From contig CALBGI010000014.1 in NCBI GenBank assembly GCA_937893675.1, forward strand, positions 69,935 through 133,934: 64,000 bases of DNA, written 5' to 3'. This stretch comes from an uncultured Blautia sp. (GTDB lineage Bacteria > Bacillota > Clostridia > Lachnospirales > Lachnospiraceae). The notes below the pieces were generated by a model that was given only the letters and a program-made list of their open reading frames with translations, was not told the origin of the DNA and ran no database searches. Shown here piece by piece: positions 43,146 through 52,600 of the stretch; position 1 is the first letter of the stretch, and each line of letters opens with the position of its first letter. Both the position numbers and the translations under genes were made by a program.

Positions 43146-43631
43146 TCATTTCTCTTTGTACATTCTTGATTTGACCGCATCCGTGATCTCGGGTGGTGCA
43201 AATTCACTTAAGTCTCCTCCAAAGGCAGCTACTTCCTTCATAATCGTGGAACTCAAGTAGGCATACTCCAGGCTGGTGGTGAGGAACACGGTATCCACAT
43301 CCGGCGCCAGAACGCGGTTGGTCTGCGCCATCTGCAGCTCGTATTCAAAATCTGTCACAGCCCGAAGACCGCGCACAATGACCTGCGCGTGATTCTCTCT
43401 CGCAAAATTTACCGACAGCCCTTCAAATGCCTTTACAGTGACATTCGGGATGTTTTTAGTAGCCTTTTCTAGTATCTTAACACGTTCTTCCACAGAAAAC
43501 AACGGACTTTTTGCAGAATTATGCAAAACTCCCACAATTACTCTGTCGAAGGATACGCTGGCCCGTTTAATCACGTCCAGATGTCCATATGTGGCCGGAT
43601 CAAAGCTTCCGGGATATACCGCAGTTATCAT
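43146..43631 (-). CDS. coaD: Phosphopantetheine adenylyltransferase CoaD
   Basis: This 161-residue enzyme transfers AMP to 4'-phosphopantetheine in coenzyme A synthesis. It begins MITAVYPGSFDPATYGHLDV with the TxGH-type motif, and has VIVRGLRAVTDFEYELQMA and the C-terminal YAYLSSTIMKEVAAFGG. I choose the ATG at 43629-43631, as family members start this way; a GTG five codons earlier is possible. It lies 11 bases after rsmD. Confidence 0.96.
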   Translation of the reverse strand: MITAVYPGSFDPATYGHLDVIKRASVSFDRVIVGVLHNSAKSPLFSVEERVKILEKATKNIPNVTVKAFEGLSVNFARENHAQVIVRGLRAVTDFEYELQMAQTNRVLAPDVDTVFLTTSLEYAYLSSTIMKEVAAFGGDLSEFAPPEITDAVKSRMYKEK

Positions 43632-43642
43632 AGCATGTACTC

Positions 43643-44197
43643 TCACTTTCTTTTGTGTATAAAGATATGCTGGTTTGTCTTATAAACCTTGGTACGGAAC
43701 ACCTCAAAGCCCAGCTCCTCCACATAAGAAAAGTCCGTCTGCAGATCAGCCTCCACAATCATCTGGCCCTGCTCGTCCAAAAGGCTGCTCCCTTCCAGAA
43801 AAGCGAGCACCTGGCGCTCCAGTTCTCTGCCATAGGGCGGATCCATAAAAATACAGTCAAAGGTCTCCCTGCCTTCCAGCGCACGGAGTCCCTGCAGCAC
43901 ATCCATATTCAGGATTTTACCATCATCCGCAAGTTTTGTAAATGAAAGATTCTCCCGGATGCAGGCGCAGGCTTTGGGATTCTTCTCCACAAATACCGCG
44001 CAGCGCGCCCCCCGGCTCAGCGCCTCGATCCCGATGGCGCCGCTGCCGCTGAACAGATCCAAAAAACGGCAGTCTAAAATGTCCGGCTGAAGAATATTAA
44101 ACAGAGTCTCTTTGATCCGGTCTGTCGTCGGGCGGGTTTCCACCCCGGGAATTGTTTTTAAATTCAGCCGTCTGGCTTTTCCTGCGATCACTCTCAT
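43643..44197 (-). CDS. rsmD: 16S rRNA (guanine(966)-N(2))-methyltransferase RsmD
   Basis: This 184-residue methyltransferase modifies G966 of 16S rRNA with S-adenosylmethionine. It begins MRVIAGKARRLNLKTIPGVE and has RPTTDRIKETLFNIL, the SAM motif FLDLFSGSGAIGIEALSRGA and catalytic DPPYG. It overlaps mgsA by four bases (ATGA) and precedes coaD, a common pairing. Confidence 0.95.
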   Translation of the reverse strand: MRVIAGKARRLNLKTIPGVETRPTTDRIKETLFNILQPDILDCRFLDLFSGSGAIGIEALSRGARCAVFVEKNPKACACIRENLSFTKLADDGKILNMDVLQGLRALEGRETFDCIFMDPPYGRELERQVLAFLEGSSLLDEQGQMIVEADLQTDFSYVEELGFEVFRTKVYKTNQHIFIHKRK

Positions 44198-44589
44198 TTC
44201 AGATTCAGTCTCCAGTCCAAGTCTCCTCTTGCCAGTCCCAGGATCAAAAGCTCCGCTGTGGCAATGTTTGTGGCAACCGGAATATTATACTGGTCGCAGC
44301 ATTTTACAATATCCATGATATCCGGTTCTTTCGGGTCTATCATGGCAGGATTGTAGAACAGGATCACCATATCCATGTCCTCCCGCTCCACCATATCCAT
44401 AAACTGCTTATCTCCGCCAATGCTGCCGGCCAAAAACTTATGCACGTGAAGGCCGGTCGCATCCTCGATCCTTCTGCCGGTTGTTCCGGTCGCGTATACC
44501 TCGTGCTTCGCGAGAATGTGCTTGTATGCGATACAGAAATCCTCGATCAGCACTTTTTTGCTGTTATGTGCAATAATACCTAAGTTCAT
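44194..44589 (-). CDS. mgsA: Methylglyoxal synthase
   Basis: This 131-residue enzyme converts dihydroxyacetone phosphate to methylglyoxal and phosphate, a bypass of lower glycolysis. LGIIAHNSKKVLIEDFC, YATGTTGRRIEDATG, AGSIGGDKQFMDMV and NIPVATNIATAELLI are diagnostic. The ATG at 44587-44589 is the family start; the frame open upstream is not conserved. It is the first gene of a four-gene operon with a clear promoter at 44651-44679. Confidence 0.95.
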   Translation of the reverse strand: MNLGIIAHNSKKVLIEDFCIAYKHILAKHEVYATGTTGRRIEDATGLHVHKFLAGSIGGDKQFMDMVEREDMDMVILFYNPAMIDPKEPDIMDIVKCCDQYNIPVATNIATAELLILGLARGDLDWRLNLK

Positions 44590-44650
44590 TCCATCACTTC
44601 TCCAATCCAAAAAACACACATTTTATACTTTAACATATTTTTCGCTTAGT

Positions 44651-44679
44651 ATTATAACAAATCACCAAAAGAAGTGCAA
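44651..44679 (-). promoter_or_regulatory. Promoter of mgsA-rsmD-coaD
   Basis: Minus-strand TTGCAC (44674-44679), 17 bases, TATAAT (44651-44656), about 60 bases ahead of mgsA. Confidence 0.82.
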
Positions 44680-44745
44680 CAACTTCTGGCAGAATATACA
44701 AAATTCATAGAAAGTTAATAACTTTCATTTTTTATCGAACCGTGG

Positions 44746-44797
44746 CAAAAAAACAGCGCGGCCCTGTAACCATATATGTTCTGCACAGCCGCACTGT
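44746..44797 (-). terminator. Terminator of the glnA-ANTAR-dapL unit
   Basis: On the minus strand ACAGTGCGGC (44788-44797) pairs with GCCGCGCTGT (44753-44762), ten positions with one U-G wobble, and TTTTTTT follows (44746-44752). It lies about 35 bases after the dapL stop and closes the operon. Confidence 0.88.
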
Positions 44798-44831
44798 TTT
44801 CAAATTTTGATAATTTTATAATTGCAATTTT

Positions 44832-46049
44832 TCAAAACTTCTCCTGCTTTTCCGAGAGAAGCTTTTCCAGCCTCCGCATCGCTTCTGCCGTGCTCTCGAA
44901 GGTTCCAAAAGAGGTAAGACGAAAATATCCCTCTCCATTTTTTCCAAATCCAGCCCCCGGAGTGCCCACAACCTGAATTTCTTTCAGAAGATAGTCAAAA
45001 AATGTCCAGGAATCCATTCCCTTTGGGCAGGACATCCAAATATACGGAGAGTGGATTCCTCCCCAAAAAGGAATCCCCAGATCCGTCAGCGTATCTGCGA
45101 TCAGGCGGGCATTTCTTTTGTAGTATTCCAGATTTTCTCTGCACTCCTGCAGCCCCAGACCGTCAAACACCGAAGCGGCAGCTTTCTGCACGATATAAGA
45201 AGTCCCGTTGTATTTCGTGCTCTGACGTCGGTTCCACATATCGTTAAGACAAAGATTTGTTCCATCGGAGGTTTCAAATACCAGCTCTTTCGGCACAATG
45301 GTATATCCGCACCGGGTTCCCGTAAATCCTGCAGTCTTGGACAGAGAACAAAACTCAACCGCACATCGTTTTGCCTCCTCAACAGAATAAATGCTTCCCG
45401 GAATTTCTGCATCGGAAATAAAGGCTTCATAGGCAGCGTCAAAGAGGATGACCGCCTGATTTTTCAGAGCATACTCCACCCATTCCTGGAGTTGCTCCTT
45501 ATTATAGCAGGCTCCAGTCGGATTATTGGGAGAGCAGAGATAAATAATATCTGCATGTCTCGAAAAATCCGGCATGGGAAGAAAATCGTTCTGCGCATTT
45601 CCTTCCATATAAATGATCTCGTTTCCGCACATGATATTGGAATCCACATAAACCGGATACACTGGATCCGGAATAAGAATTACATTTCCCCATCCGAAAA
45701 GTTCCGTAATATTTCCTGTGTCGCTTTTGGCTCCATCTGAAATAAAAATGTCCCTCACATCCACGGAAATCCCTTTTTTTTCATAATAACCGGCAATGGC
45801 CTTCCTCGTTTCCAGATAGCCCTGCTCCGGCCCATAGCCTTTGAAGGTCTCTGCGTTTCCCATTTCATCCACAGCCTCATGAAGCGCCGCTATTACGCTC
45901 GGGCAAAGAGGGCGGGTCACATCGCCGATTCCAAGACGAATCAAAGGGCTGTCCGGATTTTTTTCGGCATAAGCTGCCGTCCTGTGTGCAATCTCAGAAA
46001 ACAGATAACTGTTTTGGAGTTTTTGATAGTTTTCATTTAATTTCGGCAT
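44832..46049 (-). CDS. dapL: LL-diaminopimelate aminotransferase DapL
   Basis: This 405-residue PLP enzyme makes LL-diaminopimelate directly from tetrahydrodipicolinate with glutamate as amino donor, feeding lysine and peptidoglycan synthesis. Signatures: IRLGIGDVTRPLCPSVI, GYGPEQGYLETRKAIAGYY, SDGAKSDTGNI and the PLP lysine in SLSKTAGFTGTRCGY. It lies 83 bases after the ANTAR gene with no terminator or obvious promoter between, so it probably belongs to the glnA transcript. That would link it to glutamate supply. Confidence 0.95.
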   Translation of the reverse strand: MPKLNENYQKLQNSYLFSEIAHRTAAYAEKNPDSPLIRLGIGDVTRPLCPSVIAALHEAVDEMGNAETFKGYGPEQGYLETRKAIAGYYEKKGISVDVRDIFISDGAKSDTGNITELFGWGNVILIPDPVYPVYVDSNIMCGNEIIYMEGNAQNDFLPMPDFSRHADIIYLCSPNNPTGACYNKEQLQEWVEYALKNQAVILFDAAYEAFISDAEIPGSIYSVEEAKRCAVEFCSLSKTAGFTGTRCGYTIVPKELVFETSDGTNLCLNDMWNRRQSTKYNGTSYIVQKAAASVFDGLGLQECRENLEYYKRNARLIADTLTDLGIPFWGGIHSPYIWMSCPKGMDSWTFFDYLLKEIQVVGTPGAGFGKNGEGYFRLTSFGTFESTAEAMRRLEKLLSEKQEKF

Positions 46050-46132
46050 GGCATATTCCTCTCTTTTTCTCGTATTTCAGCCTGTCCTTCACCCCGGGCA
46101 TGCCCTTTTACAGCAACCGCATCTCAAAGCAC

Positions 46133-46681
46133 TCAGACCTCATCGTACATCAGTGTTAATATCATCTGTGCTGTTTCCACCATATTTGTTCCATTATCCA
46201 TACTGCATTTTTGAACATACCGATGGGCTTCTTCCTCTGTAAGCCGATTGCGTTCCATCAAAAGAAATTTGGCGTTTCGTATATAATTCTCTTCCCGTTC
46301 ACTGCGAACCTTGGTTTTTTTTCCTTTTTTTGCCTGATGTTCCACCTGCCCGAGAACCATTTCAACGGTGTTCACCAGATCGTAAACTTTCAACGGCAAG
46401 GTCAAAGAAAGGATTCCTGATGCGGCGTCACTGACAGTCGAAGCAGAACCAATCAGCACCAGCTCAAAATATCTGGGCAGATTTTGCGCAAGCTCCATAT
46501 AGTACATATCCTTCAGATGATAACCGCTGATGACAAGCCCACAGTCATTTTCCACCGCCGTCTGCAGCGCAAGCGCAGCAGAAGAACAGGCAAGAACATT
46601 CTGAAACCTGTGTGTCTGCAGTATTTTCGCTATTTTTTTTGCATTTTCAATTTTAGGCAACACTACGATAATCACACTCAT
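46133..46681 (-). CDS. ANTAR-domain antiterminator with degenerate receiver
   Basis: This 182-residue regulator ends in an ANTAR RNA-binding domain (about residues 125-180: RNAKFLLMERNRLTEEEAHR, then YVQKCSMDNGTNMVETAQMI), with the conserved Ala, Lys, Met-Glu-Arg and Glu-Ala. ANTAR proteins bind hexaloop hairpins in nascent RNA and prevent terminator formation. The N-terminal receiver-like half lacks the acidic pair at its start (MSVIIVVLPKIE), and Gly53 (LVISGYHL) stands where the phospho-acceptor aspartate should be. It lies 18 bases after glnA, with GGAG eight bases before its ATG. Its probable targets are the leaders of glnA, carA and glnN. Confidence 0.93.
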   Translation of the reverse strand: MSVIIVVLPKIENAKKIAKILQTHRFQNVLACSSAALALQTAVENDCGLVISGYHLKDMYYMELAQNLPRYFELVLIGSASTVSDAASGILSLTLPLKVYDLVNTVEMVLGQVEHQAKKGKKTKVRSEREENYIRNAKFLLMERNRLTEEEAHRYVQKCSMDNGTNMVETAQMILTLMYDEV

Positions 46682-46699
46682 GAACGGTCTCCGATATTA

Positions 46700-48025
46700 T
46701 CAGATTCGGTACAGATATTGAGAAAGTTCCCATGGGGTAATCTGTTCCAGATAATTTTTCCATTCCTTTCTCTTTGCCTTTACATAAAGGGATAAATAGT
46801 CTTTTCCAAGGGTCTCTGCAAGCATTTGGTCACACTTCATGGCTTTCAGCGCTTCTCCCAGATTTTCCGGAAGTCCGTGAATTCCCATCTGCATTTTTTC
46901 TTCCATGGTAAGGCGGCGGATATCGCATGTGAGCTCATTGGGCGCTTTGAGCTTTTTTTCTATCCCGTCCAGCCCCGCCTGCAGGCAGACAGCAAATGCG
47001 ATATACGGATTTGCGGAGGCATCGGGACTTCTCAATTCCAGGCTGACACCATTTTTTTTATTTTCTTTTACGCGGATCAGGGTATTGCGTTGTCTGCGCG
47101 ACCAGGTGATTTCTGATGGTGCCTCAAATCCCGGAACCAGACGTTTATAAGAATTAACCAGGGGATTGAATATCGCAGTCATACCTTCAATGTGTTCAAA
47201 AATCCCGGCCATAAAAGCTTCTCCCAGAGGACTTAACGTTCCATCCTCTGCGGTAAAAACATTTTTCCCGTCCTTGATAAGCTTCATATTCAGGTGCATA
47301 CCGGAACCGTTCAGCTCCTTACGCGGCTTTGGCATAAAAGTCGCGTGAAGTCCATATCGTTTGGCGATCGTCCGTACCGCCACTTTAAATGTCATTACTT
47401 TGTCCGCTGTAGCCAGCGCCTCGTCGAAATCAAAGTCTATCTCATGCTGCGCCGCCGCGATCTCATGATGGGAAGAAACGATCTCATACCCCATTTCCTC
47501 CAGCGTCAAAATAATATCACGTCTTGTATTTTCACCCAGATCAATAGGGGACGTATCCAGATATCCTGCCTTCTCATGTGTTAATGTCGTTGGCATCCCG
47601 TCATCATCCGTGTGAAAAAGAAAAAATTCGCATTCCGGGTCAACCAAAAAACGGTAGCCTTTCTGCGCCGCGTTATCCAGAACCTTTTTCAAAACCAGAC
47701 GGGGACTGATTTCATATTCCGTGCCGTCCTCCATGCACACATCACAGATAAATCGGGCAACCTTTCCATTTTGCGGTCTCCAGGGGAGAATCGCGAAGGT
47801 ATCCATATCCGGCTTCAGATACAGTTCCTCTTCCTCCCATCCGGAAAATCCTTCCAAAGAAGCCAGATCAATGGTGCAGCAATTCTCCATAGCCTTTATC
47901 AAACGCCTGGCGGGAACAGCAATGTTTTTCAGCATACCGAACATATCTGTAAACTGGAGGCGGATAAATTCCACACCTTCCTCCTCCACGATCTTCCGTA
48001 TTTCTGCTTTGCTATATTTGTCCAT
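46700..48025 (-). CDS. glnA: Glutamine synthetase type I
   Basis: This 441-residue enzyme makes glutamine from glutamate, ammonia and ATP. Recognisable motifs are LQFTDMFGMLKNIAVP, DPECEFFLF, the metal-binding SSHHEIAAAQHEIDFDF and NGSGMHLN, and the end ELSQYLYRI. The length fits the GSI-alpha type, without the extended adenylylation loop of GSI-beta. GGAGAG lies five bases before the ATG. Control is by a promoter plus a hexaloop hairpin and terminator in the leader (48068-48118), and the ANTAR gene follows directly. Confidence 0.97.
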   Translation of the reverse strand: MDKYSKAEIRKIVEEEGVEFIRLQFTDMFGMLKNIAVPARRLIKAMENCCTIDLASLEGFSGWEEEELYLKPDMDTFAILPWRPQNGKVARFICDVCMEDGTEYEISPRLVLKKVLDNAAQKGYRFLVDPECEFFLFHTDDDGMPTTLTHEKAGYLDTSPIDLGENTRRDIILTLEEMGYEIVSSHHEIAAAQHEIDFDFDEALATADKVMTFKVAVRTIAKRYGLHATFMPKPRKELNGSGMHLNMKLIKDGKNVFTAEDGTLSPLGEAFMAGIFEHIEGMTAIFNPLVNSYKRLVPGFEAPSEITWSRRQRNTLIRVKENKKNGVSLELRSPDASANPYIAFAVCLQAGLDGIEKKLKAPNELTCDIRRLTMEEKMQMGIHGLPENLGEALKAMKCDQMLAETLGKDYLSLYVKAKRKEWKNYLEQITPWELSQYLYRI

Positions 48026-48067
48026 ACCAACTCTCCTCGCTGTTGCTATTAAATTTATAATTACGCA

Positions 48068-48113
48068 AAAAGGGCAGCTTTACGCAGAAACTCCCCACGT
48101 AAAGACGCCCTTG
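48068..48113 (-). terminator. Attenuator terminator in the glnA leader
   Basis: On the minus strand AAGGGC-GT-CTTTACG (48113-48099) pairs with CGTAAAG-CT-GCCCTT (48085-48071), 13 pairs with a 2x2 internal mismatch and a 13-base loop, followed by U residues. It lies before the glnA ribosome binding site, so it can only act as a conditional terminator. Confidence 0.8.
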
Positions 48114-48118
48114 TCTTA
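48103..48118 (-). promoter_or_regulatory. Hexaloop hairpin in the glnA leader, likely ANTAR target
   Basis: AAGAC-AAGGGC-GTCTT on the minus strand: a 5-bp stem with a six-base loop having A at position 1 and G at position 4, the ANTAR target signature. The loop and 3' arm are the same bases as the 5' arm of the terminator at 48068-48113, so the two folds exclude each other. It starts about ten bases after the -10. Confidence 0.75.
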
Positions 48119-48128
48119 ATGCACTTCA

Positions 48129-48157
48129 TTATAGCAATGTTCTTGTTTGCTGTCAAG
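48129..48157 (-). promoter_or_regulatory. Consensus promoter of glnA
   Basis: Minus-strand TTGACA (48152-48157), 17 bases, TATAAT (48129-48134), full sigma-A consensus. It starts six bases after the gltD stop; there is no terminator between, so gltD read-through would also enter the glnA leader. Confidence 0.9.
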
Positions 48158-48163
48158 AGATGC

Positions 48164-49648
48164 TCAGAGATTCGTGTACCCCATCAGATCAAAATCCACT
48201 GCACGCGCAGCCCTGTATCCTTCACAGATAGCCCACACGACCAGAGACTGTCCTCTGCGCATATCGCCGGCGACAAATACATGCTTTACGTTTGTCTCAT
48301 ATCCGTTTTCTTCTGTAGACACATTAGTTCTGTCATCTACCGCCACCTGAAAAGCATCTGTCACATAAGACTCACTTCCCAGAAATCCGGCTGCAATCAA
48401 TACCAGATCCGCCTTAAGTTCCTTTTCGCTTCCCGGAACCGGAACCATCTGCATTCTTCCGGACTTCTCGTCTTTTTTCTGTATCAGCTTTGTAATCACT
48501 GCCTTTTTGACGTTTCCTTCTTCATCACCTATGAATTCCTTCACCGTTGTCTCGTAAATTCTCGGATCCCTTCCAAATACCGCTATCGCTTCCTCCTGCC
48601 CGTAATCTGTCTTTTTCACTCTCGGCCACTGCGGCCATGGATTTGTCTCTGCCCGTGTCTCCGGCGGCTCCGGCATCATTTCCAGCTGCGTGACCGATTT
48701 TGCTCCAAGCCGGACAGCCGTTCCCACACAGTCATTTCCAGTATCTCCTCCCCCGATCACCAGTACATGTTTTCCCTCTGCTGAAATTTCCGGTTTCCCA
48801 TGAAGCCCGGAATCCAGAAGGCTTTTCGTGACAGAGGACAGAAAATCCACCGCAAAATAAATATTCCTGTACTCTCGTCCCGCAGCCTTGATGTCTCTCG
48901 GGTTGGAGGCTCCGCAGGCAAGCACGATCCTGTCAAATTCTTTTTTCAATGTTTCCGGCGAAATATTTTTTCCCACATCTGTGCAGGTTTGAAATACAAC
49001 GCCCTCTTCTTCCATCAGGCAGATTCTCCTGTCAATCACACGTTTATCCAGCTTCATATTCGGTATTCCATAGCGAAGCAACCCTCCTATGCGGTCATTC
49101 CGTTCAAAAACAGTCACCGAATGGCCACGCTGATTCAGATAATAGGCTGCAGCCAGGCCGGAAGGCCCGCTTCCGATCACTGCAACCTTTTTTGTGGTGC
49201 GCACTTTGGGTATATGAGGCTTCACCCAACCATTTCTAAAAGCAGTCTCTATGATCGTTTTCTCGTTTTCTTTCGTGGAAACGGGCTGTCCATTCAAGCC
49301 GCAGGTACAGGCTGCCTCGCAAAGAGCCGGACAAACTCTGCCTGTGAACTCCGGAAAACAATGCGTTGCCGTAAGACGTTCGTACGCCTGTTTCCAGTTT
49401 CCGCGCCAGACCAGATCATTGGTTTCCGGCACCAGATTGTGAAGGGGGCAGCCTGACACCATACCTGCCAGCATTTCCCCGCTCTGGCAGAAAGGAACCC
49501 CGCACTCCATACACCGGCCTCCCTGCTTCTGCTGCTCTTCCAGTGCAAGAGATGTCCGGAACTCGCCAAAATGTCGTATTCGTTTTAACGGCTTCTCCGT
49601 ATCTGCCTGCTTCCTTTGATATTCCAGAAATCCTGTCGCTTTTCCCAT
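48164..49648 (-). CDS. gltD: Glutamate synthase small subunit GltD
   Basis: This 494-residue NAD(P)H-oxidising subunit supplies electrons to GltB. N-terminal cysteines for Fe-S clusters are seen in RCMECGVPFC and RVCPALCEAACTCG. The first dinucleotide fold is VAVIGSGPSGLAAAYYLNQR and the second VLVIGGGDTGNDCVG, with a final FVAGDMRRGQSLVVWAI. It starts five bases after gltB and ends just ahead of the glnA promoter. It is the last gene of the car-pyrG-glt operon. Confidence 0.96.
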   Translation of the reverse strand: MGKATGFLEYQRKQADTEKPLKRIRHFGEFRTSLALEEQQKQGGRCMECGVPFCQSGEMLAGMVSGCPLHNLVPETNDLVWRGNWKQAYERLTATHCFPEFTGRVCPALCEAACTCGLNGQPVSTKENEKTIIETAFRNGWVKPHIPKVRTTKKVAVIGSGPSGLAAAYYLNQRGHSVTVFERNDRIGGLLRYGIPNMKLDKRVIDRRICLMEEEGVVFQTCTDVGKNISPETLKKEFDRIVLACGASNPRDIKAAGREYRNIYFAVDFLSSVTKSLLDSGLHGKPEISAEGKHVLVIGGGDTGNDCVGTAVRLGAKSVTQLEMMPEPPETRAETNPWPQWPRVKKTDYGQEEAIAVFGRDPRIYETTVKEFIGDEEGNVKKAVITKLIQKKDEKSGRMQMVPVPGSEKELKADLVLIAAGFLGSESYVTDAFQVAVDDRTNVSTEENGYETNVKHVFVAGDMRRGQSLVVWAICEGYRAARAVDFDLMGYTNL

Positions 49649-49653
49649 ATTTG

Positions 49654-52600
49654 TTACTCCTCATGCTCTTTCTTCTGAAAATTTTCATAGAACGCTTCCA
49701 TCTGTGCCTGTTCAACGTTCATTCCTTTTTCCTCCATACTGGAGGCAAGCGTCACCATTTTCTTATAATCATACGGTATGATTTTTTTAAATTTCGGAAG
49801 ATATTTCTCAAAATCTGCGAGTATCCTGGCTGCGCGGCTGGAACCAGTATATTCCAGATGTTCCTCAAGCATGGACTTCAACTCATAGATATCATATTTA
49901 TCCACCATCTTTTCTATGGAAATCATTCCCTTGTTCAGATTACGATACAGATGACTGTCCTCATCCAGCACATAAGCAATGCCTCCGCTCATACCTGCCG
50001 CAAAATTTTTTCCTGTTTTTCCAAGGACAACTACACGTCCGCCGGTCATGTACTCGCAGCCATGCTCACCTACCCCTTCGACCACCGCATATGCGCCCGA
50101 ATTCCGCACCGCGAACCGTTCTCCGGCAATGCCGTTGATAAACACCTTGCCGCCTGTGGCTCCGTAAAGCGCCACATTTCCCGCAATGATGTTGTCTTCC
50201 GCCTGATACCCTCTGTTTCGCGGCGGATACAAAATCAGTTTTCCTCCGGAAAGTCCTTTTCCGTAATAATCGTTGGTGTCTCCGCACAGTTCAAGGGTAA
50301 GCCCCTTGGGAATAAACGCTCCAAAGCTCTGACCTCCCGCACCTGTACAATGCACGGTGATTGTATCCTCTGCCAACCCATCTTTATAATGCCTGGTGAG
50401 CTCCGCCCCGAAAATTGTGCCAAAAGAGCGGTCTGTATTTCCCACTTGCAAAGAAAGCTCTGCTTTTTTTCCTTTTTCCATGGAGCTTCGCAGCTTTTTC
50501 AGCAGTACCCTTTCATCCAGAGTTTTTTCCAGATGAAAATCAAACATCCTATCTGGCTGAAAGGTAACATGCTCTGCCTTACCCGCAAAAGGGTTCTGCA
50601 AAATCGCATTCAGATTCACCCTTGATGCCCTTGGAAGCCTGCTGCCGGCCCTCTGTTTGAGAAAGTCGCTTCTTCCTACCATCTCTTCCACCGTCCGTAC
50701 ACCGAGACGCGCCATATATTCCCTGAGCTCCTGCGCGATAAACCGCATAAAATTTTCCACATATTCCGGTTTTCCGCGAAATCTTTTTCTCAGTTCCGGA
50801 TTCTGTGTTGCCACACCAACCGGACAGGTATCCAGATTGCACACGCGCATCATCACGCATCCCATGGTGACAAGGGGAGCGGTGGCGAAGCCAAATTCCT
50901 CTGCTCCTAAAAGAGCTGCAACAGCCACATCCCGCCCGCTCATCAGTTTTCCATCCGTCTCAAGCCGCACACAGCTTCTCAGACCATTTCTCAGAAGTGT
51001 CTGGTGTGTCTCTGCCAGACCAAGTTCCCACGGAAGACCTGCATTATGGATAGAGCTTTCCGGGGCTGCGCCGGTCCCGCCATCATAGCCGGAAATTAAA
51101 ATAGTCTGTGCTCCCGCCTTTGCAACACCTGCAGCCACTGTTCCCACTCCTGTTTCAGAGACCAGTTTCACGGAAATCTGCGCATATTTGTTTGCGCTTT
51201 TCAGGTCATAGATAAGCTGCGCCAGGTCTTCAATCGAATAAATGTCGTGGTGCGGAGGCGGGGAGATCAGGCTGACTCCCGGCGTGGAATGTCTTGTTTT
51301 TGCAATCCAGGGATAAACCTTTCGTGCCGGAAGATGGCCTCCCTCTCCAGGCTTGGCTCCCTGTGCCATTTTAATCTGGATTTCTCCTGCGCTTGTCAGA
51401 TAACGGCTGGTAACGCCAAACCGGCCCGAGGCTACCTGCTTTATCGCAGAACAGCGATCCTGCTCACTCCCCGCAGAGTCCAGCCGTTCTTCACTCTCTC
51501 CGCCCTCACCGGTATTGGATTTTCCATGGAGATGATTCATTGCAATGGCCAATGTTTCATGCGCCTCCTGGGAGATAGACCCGTAGGACATTGCACCTGT
51601 CTTAAACCGTTTCACAATCTCCTCTACGCTCTCCACCTCTTCCAGGGAAACGCCTTTCTCGGGATAAACAAACTCCATAAGACTCCGGAGATAGCCGCTC
51701 TGCTCCTTATCCACTTTTTTGGTATATTCTTTAAACAGACGGTAATTTCCCGTCCATGCCGCCTGCTGCAGAAGATGTATCGTTTCCGGATCGTAGCGGT
51801 GTTCTTCGCCCTGACTCCTTCTCTTGTGTTTTCCCAGGCTTTCCAGATTCAGATTCACTTCCAGTCCCAGCGGATCAAATGCCCGTGAATGCAGCTCCGA
51901 TACCTGTTTTTCAATATCTTCCATCACAATGCCGCCTATACGGCTTACCGTTCCCTTAAAATACCGTTCCACAATCTCATCCGAAATCCCTACCGCCTCA
52001 AATATTTTGGCTCCCTGATAGGACTGAAGCGTGGAAATCCCCATCTTGGAGGCAATCTTTACAATGCCGTGCAGAATGCAATGGCAGTAATCATCTACTG
52101 CCGCATAATAGTCCTTCGGAAGCATATGTTCCTCTATCAGCTCACGGATGGTATCCAGCGCCAGATAGGGATTCACCGCACATGCCCCGTAACCCAAAAG
52201 TGCCGCAAAATGATGTACTTCCCGCGGTTCTCCTGATTCCAGGATAAGCGTGAGAGAGGTTTGCTTTTTCGTTCTTACCAGATACTGATGCACGGCAGAT
52301 ACTGCAAGCAGAGAAGGGATTGCCATATGATTTTCATCTACCCCGCGGTCTGAAAGGACCAAAATGTTGGCGCCGTCCTTGTATGCCTTGTCCACTTCCA
52401 CAAACAGCCGCTCAATGGCCCGTTCCAGCTTGGTGCTCCTATAGTAAATGATGGGAACCACGCTCACGGCCAGACCCTCCCTTTTCATTTCTTTGATTTT
52501 GAGCATATCTGTGTTGGTGAGAATGGGATTGTTGATCTTTAAAACCCGACAATTTTTTTCGCATTCTTCCAGGATGTTTCCCTTTTGGCCCGCATACACC

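Noticed and set aside
49543..50625. Open frame of 360 codons on the plus strand opposite gltD/gltB
   Set aside because: It is antisense to conserved glutamate synthase coding sequence with no supporting signals.
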